Assembly: GCF_017916325.1 (NCBI RefSeq)
Contig: NC_090143.1
Span: forward strand, 310,001-374,000
DNA: 64,000 nucleotides
DNA from: Leishmania martiniquensis
Lineage: Eukaryota > Euglenozoa > Kinetoplastea > Trypanosomatida > Trypanosomatidae
Direction of reading: 5' to 3'
The notes under the pieces are model-generated. The model was not told the origin of the DNA and ran no database searches. It saw only the letters and a program-made list of their open reading frames with translations. The position numbers and the translations under genes are program-made. This document shows, piece after piece, positions 30,362-41,289 of the stretch (position 1 is the stretch's first letter; each line of letters begins with the position of its first letter).

Positions 30362-32178
30362 CGGGCGATAAGCGTACACAGAGAGAGAGGGAGAGGGGGG
30401 AGGGCACCACGGCGTGATGCTCTCTCCCCGTCGCCTGGTGCGTGTCGGTGCTCCAGAAACGGAATGTGATGGTGTGCTCGCTTGTGCGTATCTGTCCACA
30501 AGTGTGCGTGAGGGAGGGCGAAGGGGGGTAGTAGAGAAGAAGGTAGCGTGCGAGACAAGATCAAAGTGGTGGGAACGCGATGAGCCTCTTGAGCGCCCCG
30601 GCGGTACGCGTTCTGAGAACGTGCGTCGCGTGGCTCGGTGCCCACGCGACTGGCGGGAGCGGTACGGTGGGTAGTGGATGGGAAAAGGGGGGCCGCAATG
30701 GTGAAGAACGCAGAGGTAAGCGGGGCCGGTGTAGGACGAAGTGTGCGCCGCGCATGCACCCCCCCACCCACACACACACACACGCACGCACGCACACAGC
30801 GAAACCGCGCCGATCCCGTCCCGCCCTTCCGTCGCCGCCCAGTCACCCGGGCGCTTCCGGTGCGAGGCAGTCTCCAGCGCCCCTTTGGTCGCTTACGGTA
30901 CGCCTTAGGTGTTCTGCCGATTGACCTCAAAAAAGCGCTCTGTAAGAGGGGCGAGAGGAGTGCCTCAGCGGTGCGGCCGTGCGTGTGTGTGTGTGTGGAG
31001 AGAGAGGGGGGAGGAGGGAGAACGGCACACGTCCAAGAAAACGTCAACTCACGCGTTCTTTGCGCTCCACACCACCACCACCACCACCCACACGCCGCTG
31101 TCGGTCCGCTGTCTGGCGCACATGCCCGCGCCACAACGCTACCCAATAAGAAGAGGATATCACAGCCAACGGCGTCAAGGCCTGAACAGAGAAGAGCACC
31201 TCAACAACAAATCACGCATGCACACGGGCAGCGGGGGAAAAAAGGCATTTCCTTCGCTTTACCGCGATCGTCTCCGTTTCCTCTGCGGGGCAGCGCACGA
31301 GGGCCGAGCGACGCTCGATCCCACGCGGCACCGGCCCCATCGCCGCGTCCCTGCGGGGCAGCCGGCGCAGTCACAACCCAGCACCGCCGCTCGCCCCAAG
31401 GCCTACACGCACCAGCCTCGCAGGTCGCTCCGGCGCAGCGCCGTCGAGGGCCTGGAGGCGGACATCAGCGGCGACACATCGCACAGGCCCCACACATACA
31501 GCGTCACAGGTGCTCGGCTCTGTGTCGCCACCAGAGGTGCTTGCGCACAGGCAAGGGCATAGGGGAGAGGAGAGGAGAGGAGGTGGGGGCTGTCTGCCTC
31601 CCTCCTCGGCACACACAGAGAGTCAGAGAAGGGGGAGGGGAGGGGGGGATGCTGCCCCCCACCAACAACACCTGCGATGCCACACGCACTACGGTGTGTC
31701 GCCCCACGCCCCATCGCACACACAGACACTTGCACACACGGATAGGGGCAACGCGGAGCCCCTCTCGAGATCGCCACAGCATGACAGCAACGCGCACAGA
31801 GGGCGCCCACGCTCTATGGATGCGGTATGGACAACAATAGCCAGTGAACAGATCCGTGCATCTGCACGAACCAAATAAAAAAAAGGAGGTGTGTCGGTGA
31901 GAGGTGCACGACAGTGAGAAGGGAGGGATGGGAAGAGAGAGAGACAGAGACAGCTGAAGTGAAGCGGCAGCAGCCGCGCCACCGAGCCCGACCCACGTCC
32001 GTACGCCTTCACACCCTGATGTGTCCCCCTCTTCGTGCCTCTCTCTCTCGCCACTACATTTACCCCCCACCCCCGAGAGCCTCTCTGTGGCACGGCATCG
32101 CAGTGGGGCGCCTCTCTCCTCTTCCGCCGATCGCCCTTTTCTATCGTACTTCTATGCGTGCGTGTCTGCCACACATCT
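30362..32178 (-). other. Intergenic region, polymerase beta to SET gene
   Basis: No gene supported. It holds the polymerase beta 3' UTR and the SET-gene leader, CA/GT repeats (30770-30800, 30980-30998), a CCA repeat (31070-31088) and, at about 31130-31500, a less repetitive GC-rich stretch that could be a diverged SIDER copy in the polymerase beta 3' UTR. A pyrimidine tract on the - strand lies near 30390-30410, upstream of the SET gene. Confidence 0.45.
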
Positions 32179-33309
32179 TTACGGGTCGCGGTTCTCCGGC
32201 TTGGCGTACGGCATGCCGAGCACGTCGAACACGTCCTGCTCTGACCGCACCTCAACGCGTTTGTCCTCCAGCTCGTCCTTCGGAACACCGAGCTCCTCAC
32301 CAGCATTCTTGCCGCGAATACCGATGCGCTCGTACAGCGCACGCGCCTCTTCTGGTGTGCCCAGCTTGAAGAGGCCGTACTCGTTCAGCAAATAGCCCTT
32401 GCTGATGGCCGCCTGGCGCATGATGACGTTGAAGTTTTTGCTGCCCGTGAATGTCAGCATCGCCGTCGGCACGCTCTTCGTCTCGATAAGACGAATATCG
32501 ACGCGGCGCGCCTTGTACACCTTCGTGTTCTCACGGCCAGCCTTGTCGCGGACAATGCGGGGCGGCAGTCGGCCCATGCCCATGTACTTCAGGGGCCCCT
32601 GCGCCATGGTCGCCTCGAGGTACTTGATGCTCTCCAGGAACTCTACGAAGTGCCCCAGTACGCCGGTCGCTGCGACCGGCTCGCTCAGCGGCGGCGCGTC
32701 AAGCGTGCGCGACAGAATGGCGTCCACATCGCCGCTGAAGGGGTGGCGACGTCGGTAGCTACCGCAGATGAGGATGGAGAAGTCCTTGCCGAGCACCTCC
32801 ATGCACTTCTCGCGTAGGAAGTTTTCATGCAGCACGCTCTCCTGCATTGGAATCTTCTCGTTGATATCGTAGAAGTACTTGATGCCAACGCGCTGCTGAT
32901 CCGTCAACGACGCGATGCTGTCGGCCTTCTGCAGCAGCTCATCGACGGTAAAGATGCCCTCGCGGTCGAAGAGGGCCGCAGCGGCGCGAGGGCCGAAGCC
33001 GTGCACCTGCGTCAGCTCCTGGATGGCCTTGAGCTTTGGCTTTGTCTTACTCTCCAACTCCTCGAGCTTCCCGGTGGTCATGATCTCCTCGGCCTTCTTC
33101 AACAGCTTTGCGCCAAAGCCAGAGAACGCCTTCAGATCCTGTGGGGTGTTCAGGGGCTTGTCGAGGTTCGTCTTGAGGCTCTCAATGCTGCGGTGATAAC
33201 TGCTCACCTTATACTTTTCGCCCAGAGCATTGTTCAGATCCGCCATTTCCTGGAAGATGCGAATAATGTTCTCGCGATGATCGCGACGTAGCAATGTGCG
33301 GCGGAGCAT
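32179..33309 (-). CDS. DNA polymerase beta
   Basis: A 376-residue family X DNA polymerase for base excision repair gap filling. This equals the length I recall for Leishmania polymerase beta. The 8-kDa lyase domain has the helix-hairpin-helix GFGAKL (64-69), with K68 and K72 at the places of the mammalian DNA-binding and Schiff-base lysines. A second hairpin is GFGPRAA (104-110). The palm has GSYRR (183-187), catalytic D194 and D196 (GDVDAI) and D271 (RRVDIRL). FTGSKNFNVIMR follows at 287-298; the residue before it is Thr286 where mammalian polymerase beta has Tyr271. The ATG at 33309 gives the expected N-terminus (MLRRTLLRRDHREN); the frame is open 56 codons further but with non-coding composition. 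Localisation, nuclear or mitochondrial, differs between reports in trypanosomatids. A paralogue (PAK) lies directly upstream. Confidence 0.96.
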   Translation of the reverse strand: MLRRTLLRRDHRENIIRIFQEMADLNNALGEKYKVSSYHRSIESLKTNLDKPLNTPQDLKAFSGFGAKLLKKAEEIMTTGKLEELESKTKPKLKAIQELTQVHGFGPRAAAALFDREGIFTVDELLQKADSIASLTDQQRVGIKYFYDINEKIPMQESVLHENFLREKCMEVLGKDFSILICGSYRRRHPFSGDVDAILSRTLDAPPLSEPVAATGVLGHFVEFLESIKYLEATMAQGPLKYMGMGRLPPRIVRDKAGRENTKVYKARRVDIRLIETKSVPTAMLTFTGSKNFNVIMRQAAISKGYLLNEYGLFKLGTPEEARALYERIGIRGKNAGEELGVPKDELEDKRVEVRSEQDVFDVLGMPYAKPENRDP

Positions 33310-34809
33310 TGACCTTCTGATTTGCGGAGATGCAGAGAGCGAGCGGGCGATGGGATGGAGATCAAGACGCAGCTGCAACAGATGTGACGAGGCGCGCCAG
33401 CTCCGTGAAGATGAGCTCGTATCGTCAAGGGTGCGCGTGAGTGTGTGCGCATACGTGTAACAGACACACACAAGCACACACGCGCCCTCCTCTTCACACA
33501 GCGTACGTGCACCGGTGTCTAGCGTTAGGCGTGGATATATCCGTGTAGGTGTCGCGAGTGTATCTATGTGTGAGCGGCTTGAATAGAACCGAGGGGAAGG
33601 TGGCGTGGGTCGATTCGCGTGGCTTCCGCGCTTCGCTTCGTCGGCGCCTCCGTCTCTATTGGGGATGGCAGAAGGGAAATGTTTCGCCTTAATGTGTGCG
33701 CCAAGAGAAAATGGGCGTGTGTGTAAAATTCAGCGCAGCGCGCGCACGTGGGTCTTGCTGTTCGACGTGAGGGACAAATGTGCTCTGCGATGCTCGCGCA
33801 ACGCGTACAGCCGGTAGGGAGGGAAGAGAGAGGAGGGAGGCGAGAGCAAGTGGGAGTGGGAGAGGAAGGACTGCGGCCGCTCCTGTGTATATGTCCACAA
33901 CGGATCAGAGTGAAGGACAGCCGGCACCTGGTGCGGGTCGTCAGCCTGGAAGCTCAGCATCTGTGTGCGCCAAGGAAGCAGCGGCAGACGCGGAAAAAGC
34001 GCCGCGCGAGACGTCATGGAGGAGCAGAACAGAGGCAACAGGGGCGGGGCGGGGCGGCAGTGAGGACCCTGAAAGCTTCAGCCAGTGACCCCCTCATCGT
34101 TCGGCCTTACCCTCTCTCCTACGCCTCTCCCGGCCTACCCCACTCTCACCCCAGAGACGCCCCTCACCAGCCGTCAGCTACAGCGTAGAGGGAGGGAAGT
34201 CGTACAGGTTTGCACCCATGCAGGCGACACCAGCCGTGTCGGGACGCCTGCTGGCTCAATGCACACCACCCGCTGCACCTTCTGCCGCTCCTTCCCCTTC
34301 ATCTTCGCATTGGTTGCGGCTGATTGCATTACAAAGAACACCGTCTCGCAGGAGAATCAACAAAGAAACACGCACGCACACAACGACGCCCGCGGCGCCC
34401 ACGACTCAAAATGTTCATGCGCCATGCACACAAGCATACATGTCCGATATTAATCACAGCTAATATATATATGTACACACACTCAGCAGCCTCCGCTACG
34501 TCTCCCCCCCTCTCTCCCCCCCCACACACACACGCACACTCCTCGCCCCCTCGCGCGCACAGTGTCCGCTTCTATGAGCGCGCAATGATGCACGTTTTCT
34601 TTTTCGCTCCTGAAAGGAAGACGTTTGTGACACCAGCAACAGCGCAGGAGAGCGTAAAGGGCCCGGTGTGTGAGAGCGCTGTGCCATACAGTGATGCAGA
34701 CGCACGAAGGGCGTACACGTGCATGCACATGCGAGGCAGCATGCAATGGAGGAGGATGAGGAGGGGGTGGGGGCTGGGGGTCAGGCGCATGCAGGCAGTT
34801 GCATCATCC
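33310..34809 (-). other. Intergenic region, PAK gene to polymerase beta
   Basis: No gene supported. It has CA repeats (33465-33480, 34525-34540), purine-rich + strand tracts (33815-33870) that are pyrimidine tracts in the transcribed strand, and an AT-rich stretch TAATATATATATG at 34462-34474. Confidence 0.5.
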
Positions 34810-37800
34810 CTACACGCTGCGGTCCTTTGGAGGCACGTAGTCCATGCCCAGGGCCTCAAAAATCTCACGCTCCGTATACGCCTTCACTCGCTGCCGCTCC
34901 ACAATCTTTGCCATCTCACGCAGCTCAGCGAGCTCCTGCGTCGTCTTCTCCTTTCCCTTCTTCTTCAGCGCCTTGGCCGCGGCGGTCACCCTCGGCGCAG
35001 CACCGTCCGCATCGCCGCCAGCACGGCTCCCCGCCGCGGCCTTGGCGCCATCCGCCGCCACCGACGATACGCCGGCGAGCCCGGCCCTCTCCCCTTGGAT
35101 GGCGGAGAAGTCGAAGCGAGCGAGGCGGGTGATCATGTCATGAAAGCCCAGCTCCGGATTCCTCTGTACGACGCTGCATTGCTGCATCTGCCTTCGCGTC
35201 GGCTTGCGGAAGAGGCCGTACTCGTTCAGAACGCAGTGCTTCTTGATGGCCTCGCTGCGCATGATGACATTGAAGTTCTTGCTGCCAGTGAAGTACAGCA
35301 TCGCCGCGGGAAAGCTGTCCGCGTCCACGTAGCGGACATCGAGACGGCGTGCGCGGAACTGCGTTGGCGTCGCGCTGCTCGCCTTTGCCTCCTTGCCCTT
35401 GACGCTACCATCCGATAGAGACGTGTTGCTCATCGCGCGCAGGCGGCAGAGCCCCATGAACTTTGTGGGCCCCTGTGCCAGCGTGGCTTCGATGTACTTG
35501 TCCGCCTTGAGTCCAGCAAGGAAGGCCCCAAGCACCTCTGACGGCGGTAACGGCGGACAGTCACCGCCCTCTGCCGCTCTGCGCTTGTGTGTGATGAGCA
35601 CGTCGATGTCTCCAGCGGATTCGACTTGACGGCGGTAGCTACCACATACGACGAGCTCGTAGTCCTTGCCAAGATACTTGCGCATGCGCAGCTTCATGAA
35701 CGCCTCGTGCAGGCGGCCCTCCTCGTGCGGGATGCGGTGGCACATATCCTCGTAGTAGACAAGCCCCAGCCGCTGCGCGTCGTTCAAATGGAACTTGGAC
35801 TTGTCCGCGCAGGCCACGAGGTGTGCTGGCTTGCCACTGGCCTTGTTATTCATGTCAAGCTCCCCTGCCCGGATGGCGTAGTCGCGGAGCTGCGCGACGG
35901 AGCTGATGTCATATTTCTTGAAGTAGTCGACCGCGGTGCGTGGGCCGACGCCGTGCACCTGCGTGAGCTCGCGGATCGCACGAATAATTGGCTTTGCCTC
36001 CTGCCGCTTCAGCTCCTCCAGCCCACCCGTCATGAGGATCTCCAGGACTTTCTCCCGCAGCTTCGTCCCGAGGCCGGGGATGAGATTGTCGGGGGAGAGG
36101 ATGAGGCTGCGCTTCGCCCGGTTCCTCTCCACCTCCTCCGCACGCTTCTTCTGAGCCGCGGGGTCGTCCTTGTAGAGCGCCTCGATCATCGCCTTCTTCT
36201 TCGGGTCATCTTCCGGCAGCGGCAGCAGATTCGGCGGCAGCAACTGAAACACTTTGTCGCCGCGCTTGAAGCGTTCGACGGTGCGCCCGTACGACTGTGA
36301 CTTGAAGCGCTCGCCGAGGGCGCTGTTGATCTGCGTGAGCTGCTCGAAGATCTGCACGACGCGCTCGCGGTAGTCGGGGAAGAAGAGCGTGTCCTTTGAG
36401 TTTGCTCCTTTGCCGGCCTTGCCGCCGCTGCTGCCACTGCTGCCACCACCACGATTCACCGACCCGCCTCCGCTACTGCTACACTTGGCGCCTGAAGCCG
36501 CTGTCGAGTCCTCCACGCCCTGCAACTGCTGCTGGGGCGGCGCGCAGCCGGCGACGGGGGCAGAGAGAAAATGAGCCACCGGGGTCGCATTGGCAGCAGC
36601 AGCGGCGGCGGCGTCCTCGTCGTCCGTCTGTGGCGCCAGTGAGAACTCGTCATCGATGACCTCCGGCTTCGACACCAACTCCACCGCTGCTGCCATTGCC
36701 GCCGCCACATCCGCCTCCCTCGCTGCATCCTGAGCAGCATCCGCATCCTCGGCGGCCGTGGCCGGCGCACCGGTAGTGGCGCCGGCCGTTGATGCGGAAG
36801 CGTCGACCAGTTCTGTGCCGCCCCTTTTTGCCGATGCGCCGACACGCTTGCCGCCCTTTTTGGTGAGACGCTTCTTCGACCTGGCAGCCGCCGCAGACGC
36901 GGTCAAGTCGCTCGGAGGCGGCTCCGCTGCCTCGAGTGATGGCGCAGTCGCCCCAAGCGACGCCGACTTCCTCCCTCGCTTCGGACGTCGGCGCGGAGAC
37001 GGCGGCGAGGAAGGTGCCGAGGATGTTGGTGACGCCGCTGTCTCCTTCCCGTCCTTGTGTGGCGCTGGGGTCGCGGTGACGCCTGCCTCGCCCGCTGTCG
37101 GTGTGGCCGTGTTGGCGGGAAGGGCTTTCGGGGACAGCGCGAGCCCTCGCTGCAGCTGCCAACGGCGGCGAACGATCTGCGCAGCGAGGCGCTTCTTCGC
37201 TGCAAGAGAGGGGGGTCCCTTCCCACCCTTGACAGCGGCCACGTCGACAGTGGCGAAGAGTTTCCGGAACGAGTCTGCCCCCTTCTCATCACCGGCGGCA
37301 GCCTCTGCGGGAGGAGGTGGTGGTGGTGCCGCCACTACTGCTGCCGGATCCGCGGCGGCGGCACTGGCAGTGACGAGAAGCCTCTTCTTCATCCGGTTGC
37401 CTCGTGCCCGCCTCTTGCTCATGCCCGTGCTAGAGACCGCCGTCGACCCCGGGGTCGCCGTTGCAGCATCGACGACGGCATCCGCCTTGAATACCGACGG
37501 CTGAGGCTGGGCGGTCGAGGCCGAGGATGCCTCCGTATCTGCAGTTGCAAGGACTGCGGTCGTGGTTTTGGCTACGGACCGGGGGACTGTGGCCGAGGCG
37601 AGCTGAGACAAGGACGCCGATGTCGCGCCACCTGCTGTAGCCACATCAGCTGGTAGCGCCTGCATTGCAGCGTCTATTGCGTCGATGGCGTCCACTTTGC
37701 CCGCAACCGCAGCAGCGCTGGTGGCCGCTGCCGGCGCCGTGGCACGTAGGCGCTTGCCACTGCGGGTGCGAGCGCTAGATCGCCTGCGCTGCGTACTATG

Positions 37801-39162
37801 AATGGCACCACTGTCGTCGTTCATGCCTTCTTCGCCGTCGTCTTGGGCAGCAGCGTTACCGTCCCTGTTGGTGTCCTGAAGAGCTTCTGAGCTCTTCACG
37901 CTCGCCGAGTCTTCAGCCGATTTTTTCACCCGCTTCCTCTCTTCGCGTCGCCTGCGGATACCATCTCTGCGCCCCTCGGCAGCATTGGCCTCGGGCGTGG
38001 CCGCGTCATCAGTCACACCCGTGCTTTGTGACGGCGACGGCAGGGCGGCGGCACTTGCCGACCCAACGGCGGGCTTGCCAGCCTTCCCCTCACCCGCGTC
38101 TGCCGGCAACGAGGAGGCGTGATTAGGGTCAACGGTGACAGACGGCGCCACCGCGGTGCCGGCGGTCATGCTTGAGGCGGTCGTCTCCACCCCTTCAGCC
38201 CCGCGGCGCCTCGAGCGCCTCTTTTGGGGGCATCGCGATGGCTTTTGGTGTGCCACCCCAATGGGCGCTGTCACTGCCGCTGTCGGCGTCTCTGCCGAGG
38301 GTGTCAGAGCAGCAACAGCAGCCGGCTCCATAGCTGTCTCGGTCGCCTCCACCTCCGCACGGCTGCCGCCGATTCTCCTCTTTGGCTTGCCGCGCTTTCT
38401 CTGGCGACGAGGTGAGACCGTCTCGGCGGTCACGGCAGCTGCCGCGAACGCTGCCAGCTCTGGCTCAGTAGCCTCGGCCTCGTCAACTGGCGGGGATCTA
38501 CTCCTTGCTTTCATGGCCGATGCACTAGCCCCATTGAGGTGAGCGGCAGCTGTAGCCGCCGGTGGCTCCACTTCGATCACCGCGTCGCCCAGTGATCGCA
38601 TGCGCGCAGCCGTAGTCGCTGTGCCACCGCCTTTGACCGCCCCTTCGCTCGCCCGTTTGCTGGAAGCCGTTGATGGGTCGACCAGCACAGTCGCCGGCAA
38701 AATAGGATCAACGACGACAGCAAAGCTGCCCTGGTCACGAGCCCCGAGCGGCACATCGGGGGGCGGCATGGCCGCCGCCGTCTCCGAGACACGGCTGCGC
38801 TTGCGATGAGCTCCACGGCGATGGCGCAACTTTGTCCCAGTTGACAAGGCGGTGACAGTAGCAGCAGCGCCAGTTGCATCAGCTGACGTGCTCGTTGTGC
38901 TAGAGACACCGCGCAGTTGCACGGTCAGCGACGCCGCAACCGCTGACGAAGCCGGCAGGAACGTGGAGGCCTCTGGCAGACGCCCGCCACCGCGCAGGCA
39001 CCCCAACGACCATCGAGGCGGCACACAAATGAAACGTTGGCCGTCGGCACAGGGCGGAGATGTCGTGGCAAAGCTGGCGCCGACAGCGAAGAGGGTGCCG
39101 ACACGGCAGCGACGGTGACAGCGTCCCGTCCGTGGCACGATAGAACTTAGACAGACGCGCAT
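34810..39162 (-). CDS. DNA polymerase beta-PAK
   Basis: A 1450-residue family X polymerase with a huge Ala/Pro/Thr/Lys-rich N-terminal region (about 1-920), typical of the trypanosomatid mitochondrial polymerase beta-PAK. The first 35 residues (MRVCLSSIVPRTGRC onward) look like a mitochondrial presequence. The N-terminal region carries about eight separated basic clusters. The polymerase core (about 923-1450) has the lyase hairpin GLGTKLREK (1030-1038, with K1038 aligned to the Schiff-base lysine), a second hairpin VHGVGPRTAV, GSYRR, catalytic D1185 and D1187 (GDIDVL), D1275 (RRLDVRYV) and Y1290 in YFTGSKNFNV, so it looks fully active. A 40-residue insert sits before the third Asp. The ATG at 39162 is chosen; seven further upstream codons have no ATG. 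An acceptor AG lies near 39198 after a C-rich tract. Confidence 0.95.
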   Translation of the reverse strand: MRVCLSSIVPRTGRCHRRCRVGTLFAVGASFATTSPPCADGQRFICVPPRWSLGCLRGGGRLPEASTFLPASSAVAASLTVQLRGVSSTTSTSADATGAAATVTALSTGTKLRHRRGAHRKRSRVSETAAAMPPPDVPLGARDQGSFAVVVDPILPATVLVDPSTASSKRASEGAVKGGGTATTAARMRSLGDAVIEVEPPAATAAAHLNGASASAMKARSRSPPVDEAEATEPELAAFAAAAVTAETVSPRRQRKRGKPKRRIGGSRAEVEATETAMEPAAVAALTPSAETPTAAVTAPIGVAHQKPSRCPQKRRSRRRGAEGVETTASSMTAGTAVAPSVTVDPNHASSLPADAGEGKAGKPAVGSASAAALPSPSQSTGVTDDAATPEANAAEGRRDGIRRRREERKRVKKSAEDSASVKSSEALQDTNRDGNAAAQDDGEEGMNDDSGAIHSTQRRRSSARTRSGKRLRATAPAAATSAAAVAGKVDAIDAIDAAMQALPADVATAGGATSASLSQLASATVPRSVAKTTTAVLATADTEASSASTAQPQPSVFKADAVVDAATATPGSTAVSSTGMSKRRARGNRMKKRLLVTASAAAADPAAVVAAPPPPPPAEAAAGDEKGADSFRKLFATVDVAAVKGGKGPPSLAAKKRLAAQIVRRRWQLQRGLALSPKALPANTATPTAGEAGVTATPAPHKDGKETAASPTSSAPSSPPSPRRRPKRGRKSASLGATAPSLEAAEPPPSDLTASAAAARSKKRLTKKGGKRVGASAKRGGTELVDASASTAGATTGAPATAAEDADAAQDAAREADVAAAMAAAVELVSKPEVIDDEFSLAPQTDDEDAAAAAAANATPVAHFLSAPVAGCAPPQQQLQGVEDSTAASGAKCSSSGGGSVNRGGGSSGSSGGKAGKGANSKDTLFFPDYRERVVQIFEQLTQINSALGERFKSQSYGRTVERFKRGDKVFQLLPPNLLPLPEDDPKKKAMIEALYKDDPAAQKKRAEEVERNRAKRSLILSPDNLIPGLGTKLREKVLEILMTGGLEELKRQEAKPIIRAIRELTQVHGVGPRTAVDYFKKYDISSVAQLRDYAIRAGELDMNNKASGKPAHLVACADKSKFHLNDAQRLGLVYYEDMCHRIPHEEGRLHEAFMKLRMRKYLGKDYELVVCGSYRRQVESAGDIDVLITHKRRAAEGGDCPPLPPSEVLGAFLAGLKADKYIEATLAQGPTKFMGLCRLRAMSNTSLSDGSVKGKEAKASSATPTQFRARRLDVRYVDADSFPAAMLYFTGSKNFNVIMRSEAIKKHCVLNEYGLFRKPTRRQMQQCSVVQRNPELGFHDMITRLARFDFSAIQGERAGLAGVSSVAADGAKAAAGSRAGGDADGAAPRVTAAAKALKKKGKEKTTQELAELREMAKIVERQRVKAYTEREIFEALGMDYVPPKDRSV

Positions 39163-41289
39163 TCGCCTTCTTTCGTCGCACACTCTTTTCTGTTGCGCTT
39201 ATTTGGGGGAGGGGGAGGGGGTTCACGTGTGGAGAGCGATGGCGCGACCCGCTGGCGCTTTATATGGGCTGTACGCCCCCCACCCCTCCTCCTTCCCTCC
39301 TGTGCGTGTGCGCGATGAGAGCAACACCGTCACTCTCACAGCCCTCCGCCCACCGCAGCCCTTCTCTTTGGCGCCTTGCCTTCGTTGCGTCTTTCAGATG
39401 TGTGAGAGAAGGGGGCCTGCCTGCGTACGCCACACAGACACAAACACGCGCGCATATACCTACACGCGCGAGCCGCTCCAGTTCGAGAACGCCCCGATTT
39501 CTCCCTCCTTCGTATAGATATATATATATAGATGTTGCTATCTCTTCTTCCCTTCCGCTGGCGCAGATACGTGCGTCTCCAGTGATGACGCAGCGCGCAC
39601 AGGCGGCGGTGGCAGGAAGCAAAAAAAAAAGAAAGAGAGCGCGTGCGCGCGAGCGAGCGGGACCGACGGGCTCAGACACGAGGAGGCCTGCTCGCAGGCG
39701 CTGAGCTGCCGAAAGATCGACGCTTCAGCCCACGTGTGCACTGCAAAGATTTGCGTCAGATACTCGGGCCCGTCTGTGCGGCCTGTTGTCGGCGAAAGAC
39801 GCGGCCACAGCTACGGCAGCCGCGTACTTTGCAGGGGCCCCTCAATGGAAGTGTGGCACCACCGCTTTTACTCTCACAGGGCGCACCACCATTCAGCCAC
39901 GCTGATGTGCTGGAGCTGGTCAATGACGATGGCGACTGTGTAGCGTGCCTGTGACGGTATCTGCGTATTTCTGTCGTGCGTGCCGTGGACGCGAAACGGG
40001 AGGGCGTGGCCGTGATGCGCGCGTGCGGATAGACGCCAAAGAAGAGAGAGTGGAAAGGACCAGAGGGGAGGAGGGAACGACAACGAGGCCAAGACTCCGC
40101 CAGCGTCGCTAGATCAGCCGCACGCGCACGAGGGCGAGAGCGGGACGGTGACTGAGTAAGTTAGGGGGAGGAGGGAGAGCCTCTATGTCGGTCTATGTGC
40201 GAGTGTCAATTCCTTTTGCTTCGCTTCTATGTGCGTAAAAATTTTATGTATCTCTGTGTGTACCGTAGGCGCGGATGTGGGTGAGTGTTGGGTATCAGCC
40301 GGGGGTGAGAGTGGAAGTGCGGGTGCGTGAGCAAATGACGGAGGGCGGCTCCACGTCGCCCTCCGCCTCCTCCTCTGCCTTTTTTTTCTCTGTGTTGATG
40401 CGTTCGTGGATACTTCGGGGACAAGAAAGGAGAGGAGAGGAGGGGAGGGGGGGAAAGGATCGACTTTGGTATAAAAAAAAACTCTGCAGAGAGCGAGCAA
40501 CGCACACACAAGCGTGAGAGACCTCAAAGAATGGGGAGTGCGCGTGTGCGATGTCCCTCTGACTTGCCGTATTAACCCTTCTGTCGCTCGCTTCGTTGCC
40601 CTACCCTCTTCAGTGCGGAAGCTCTTCCAACGGCTCTTCACTGAGGGCGCGGATGCGCGAGAGCGCAGTGAATAGCGGTCAGATATGTGTGTCGATGCGT
40701 TGGTGGCAGGGGGGGAAGGCGTGAGCGGGAGGAGGAGGGGAGCATCAAGAAGGGGAGGGTAAAGCAGTGGCGACCGATGAGCACGCATGTATTCCGCACA
40801 GAAAGCGACTGGTGAGAAGAGAAGAGGGCGCACATCGCATATGCGCAGGCACGGGACAGGCGCACGCGGCCCGCGCGATGGAGGGACGCCCCGACCAGCC
40901 ACCCCCAGCGACCACCCACCCGCCCCACCACCCCACGCCCGCAAGCGCCGAGGCATAGCGCGGAGGGCGAGGAGGGGGGAGGGGCAGAGGGAAGGAGACG
41001 ACATCGCTCTTCCATTCCTCTGCCCCGCTGACTCGCCTTCGACATTCGCCGTAGGTGCTTTAGGATTTCCGTTATGCGTTACGGGCCATAACAACGCGCC
41101 ACAAGTGCCCCCTCGCCCCGCCAGGCGAGCCCCCATTATTCGTGCATCGTGGAGAGGGAAGGAGGGGGGGCAGGAAACACTTCGTGGCCATGTCCTCAGT
41201 GCGCTCGCATGAGGCACAAGTGGCGCCACCTCACCCTTGCCGCTGTCATCCCCCCCACTCCCGATGTTGTTCTTCATTTCCTGCCAGCA
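39163..41289 (-). other. Intergenic region, tRNase Z to PAK gene
   Basis: No gene supported. It includes the PAK leader (pyrimidine tract on the - strand at 39207-39222), an AT repeat at 39518-39531, a less repetitive stretch at about 39690-39960 with weak coding character on the + strand, and C/T-rich tracts. A 364-codon minus-strand frame at 40183-41277 is low-complexity and judged non-coding. Confidence 0.5.

Noticed and set aside
32179..33477. Longer polymerase beta reading from 33477
   Set aside because: The 56 extra codons are Cys/His/Thr/Ser-rich leader-type sequence. The start at 33309 gives 376 residues and the expected N-terminus.
39163..39183. Upstream extension of polymerase beta-PAK by seven codons
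   Set aside because: The codon at 39181-39183 is GTG, not ATG. The first ATG in the frame is at 39160-39162.
40183..41277. Minus-strand frame of 364 codons between tRNase Z and PAK genes
   Set aside because: Low-complexity Pro/Ser/Arg composition, no motif, and it overlaps pyrimidine tracts expected in a 3' UTR or leader.
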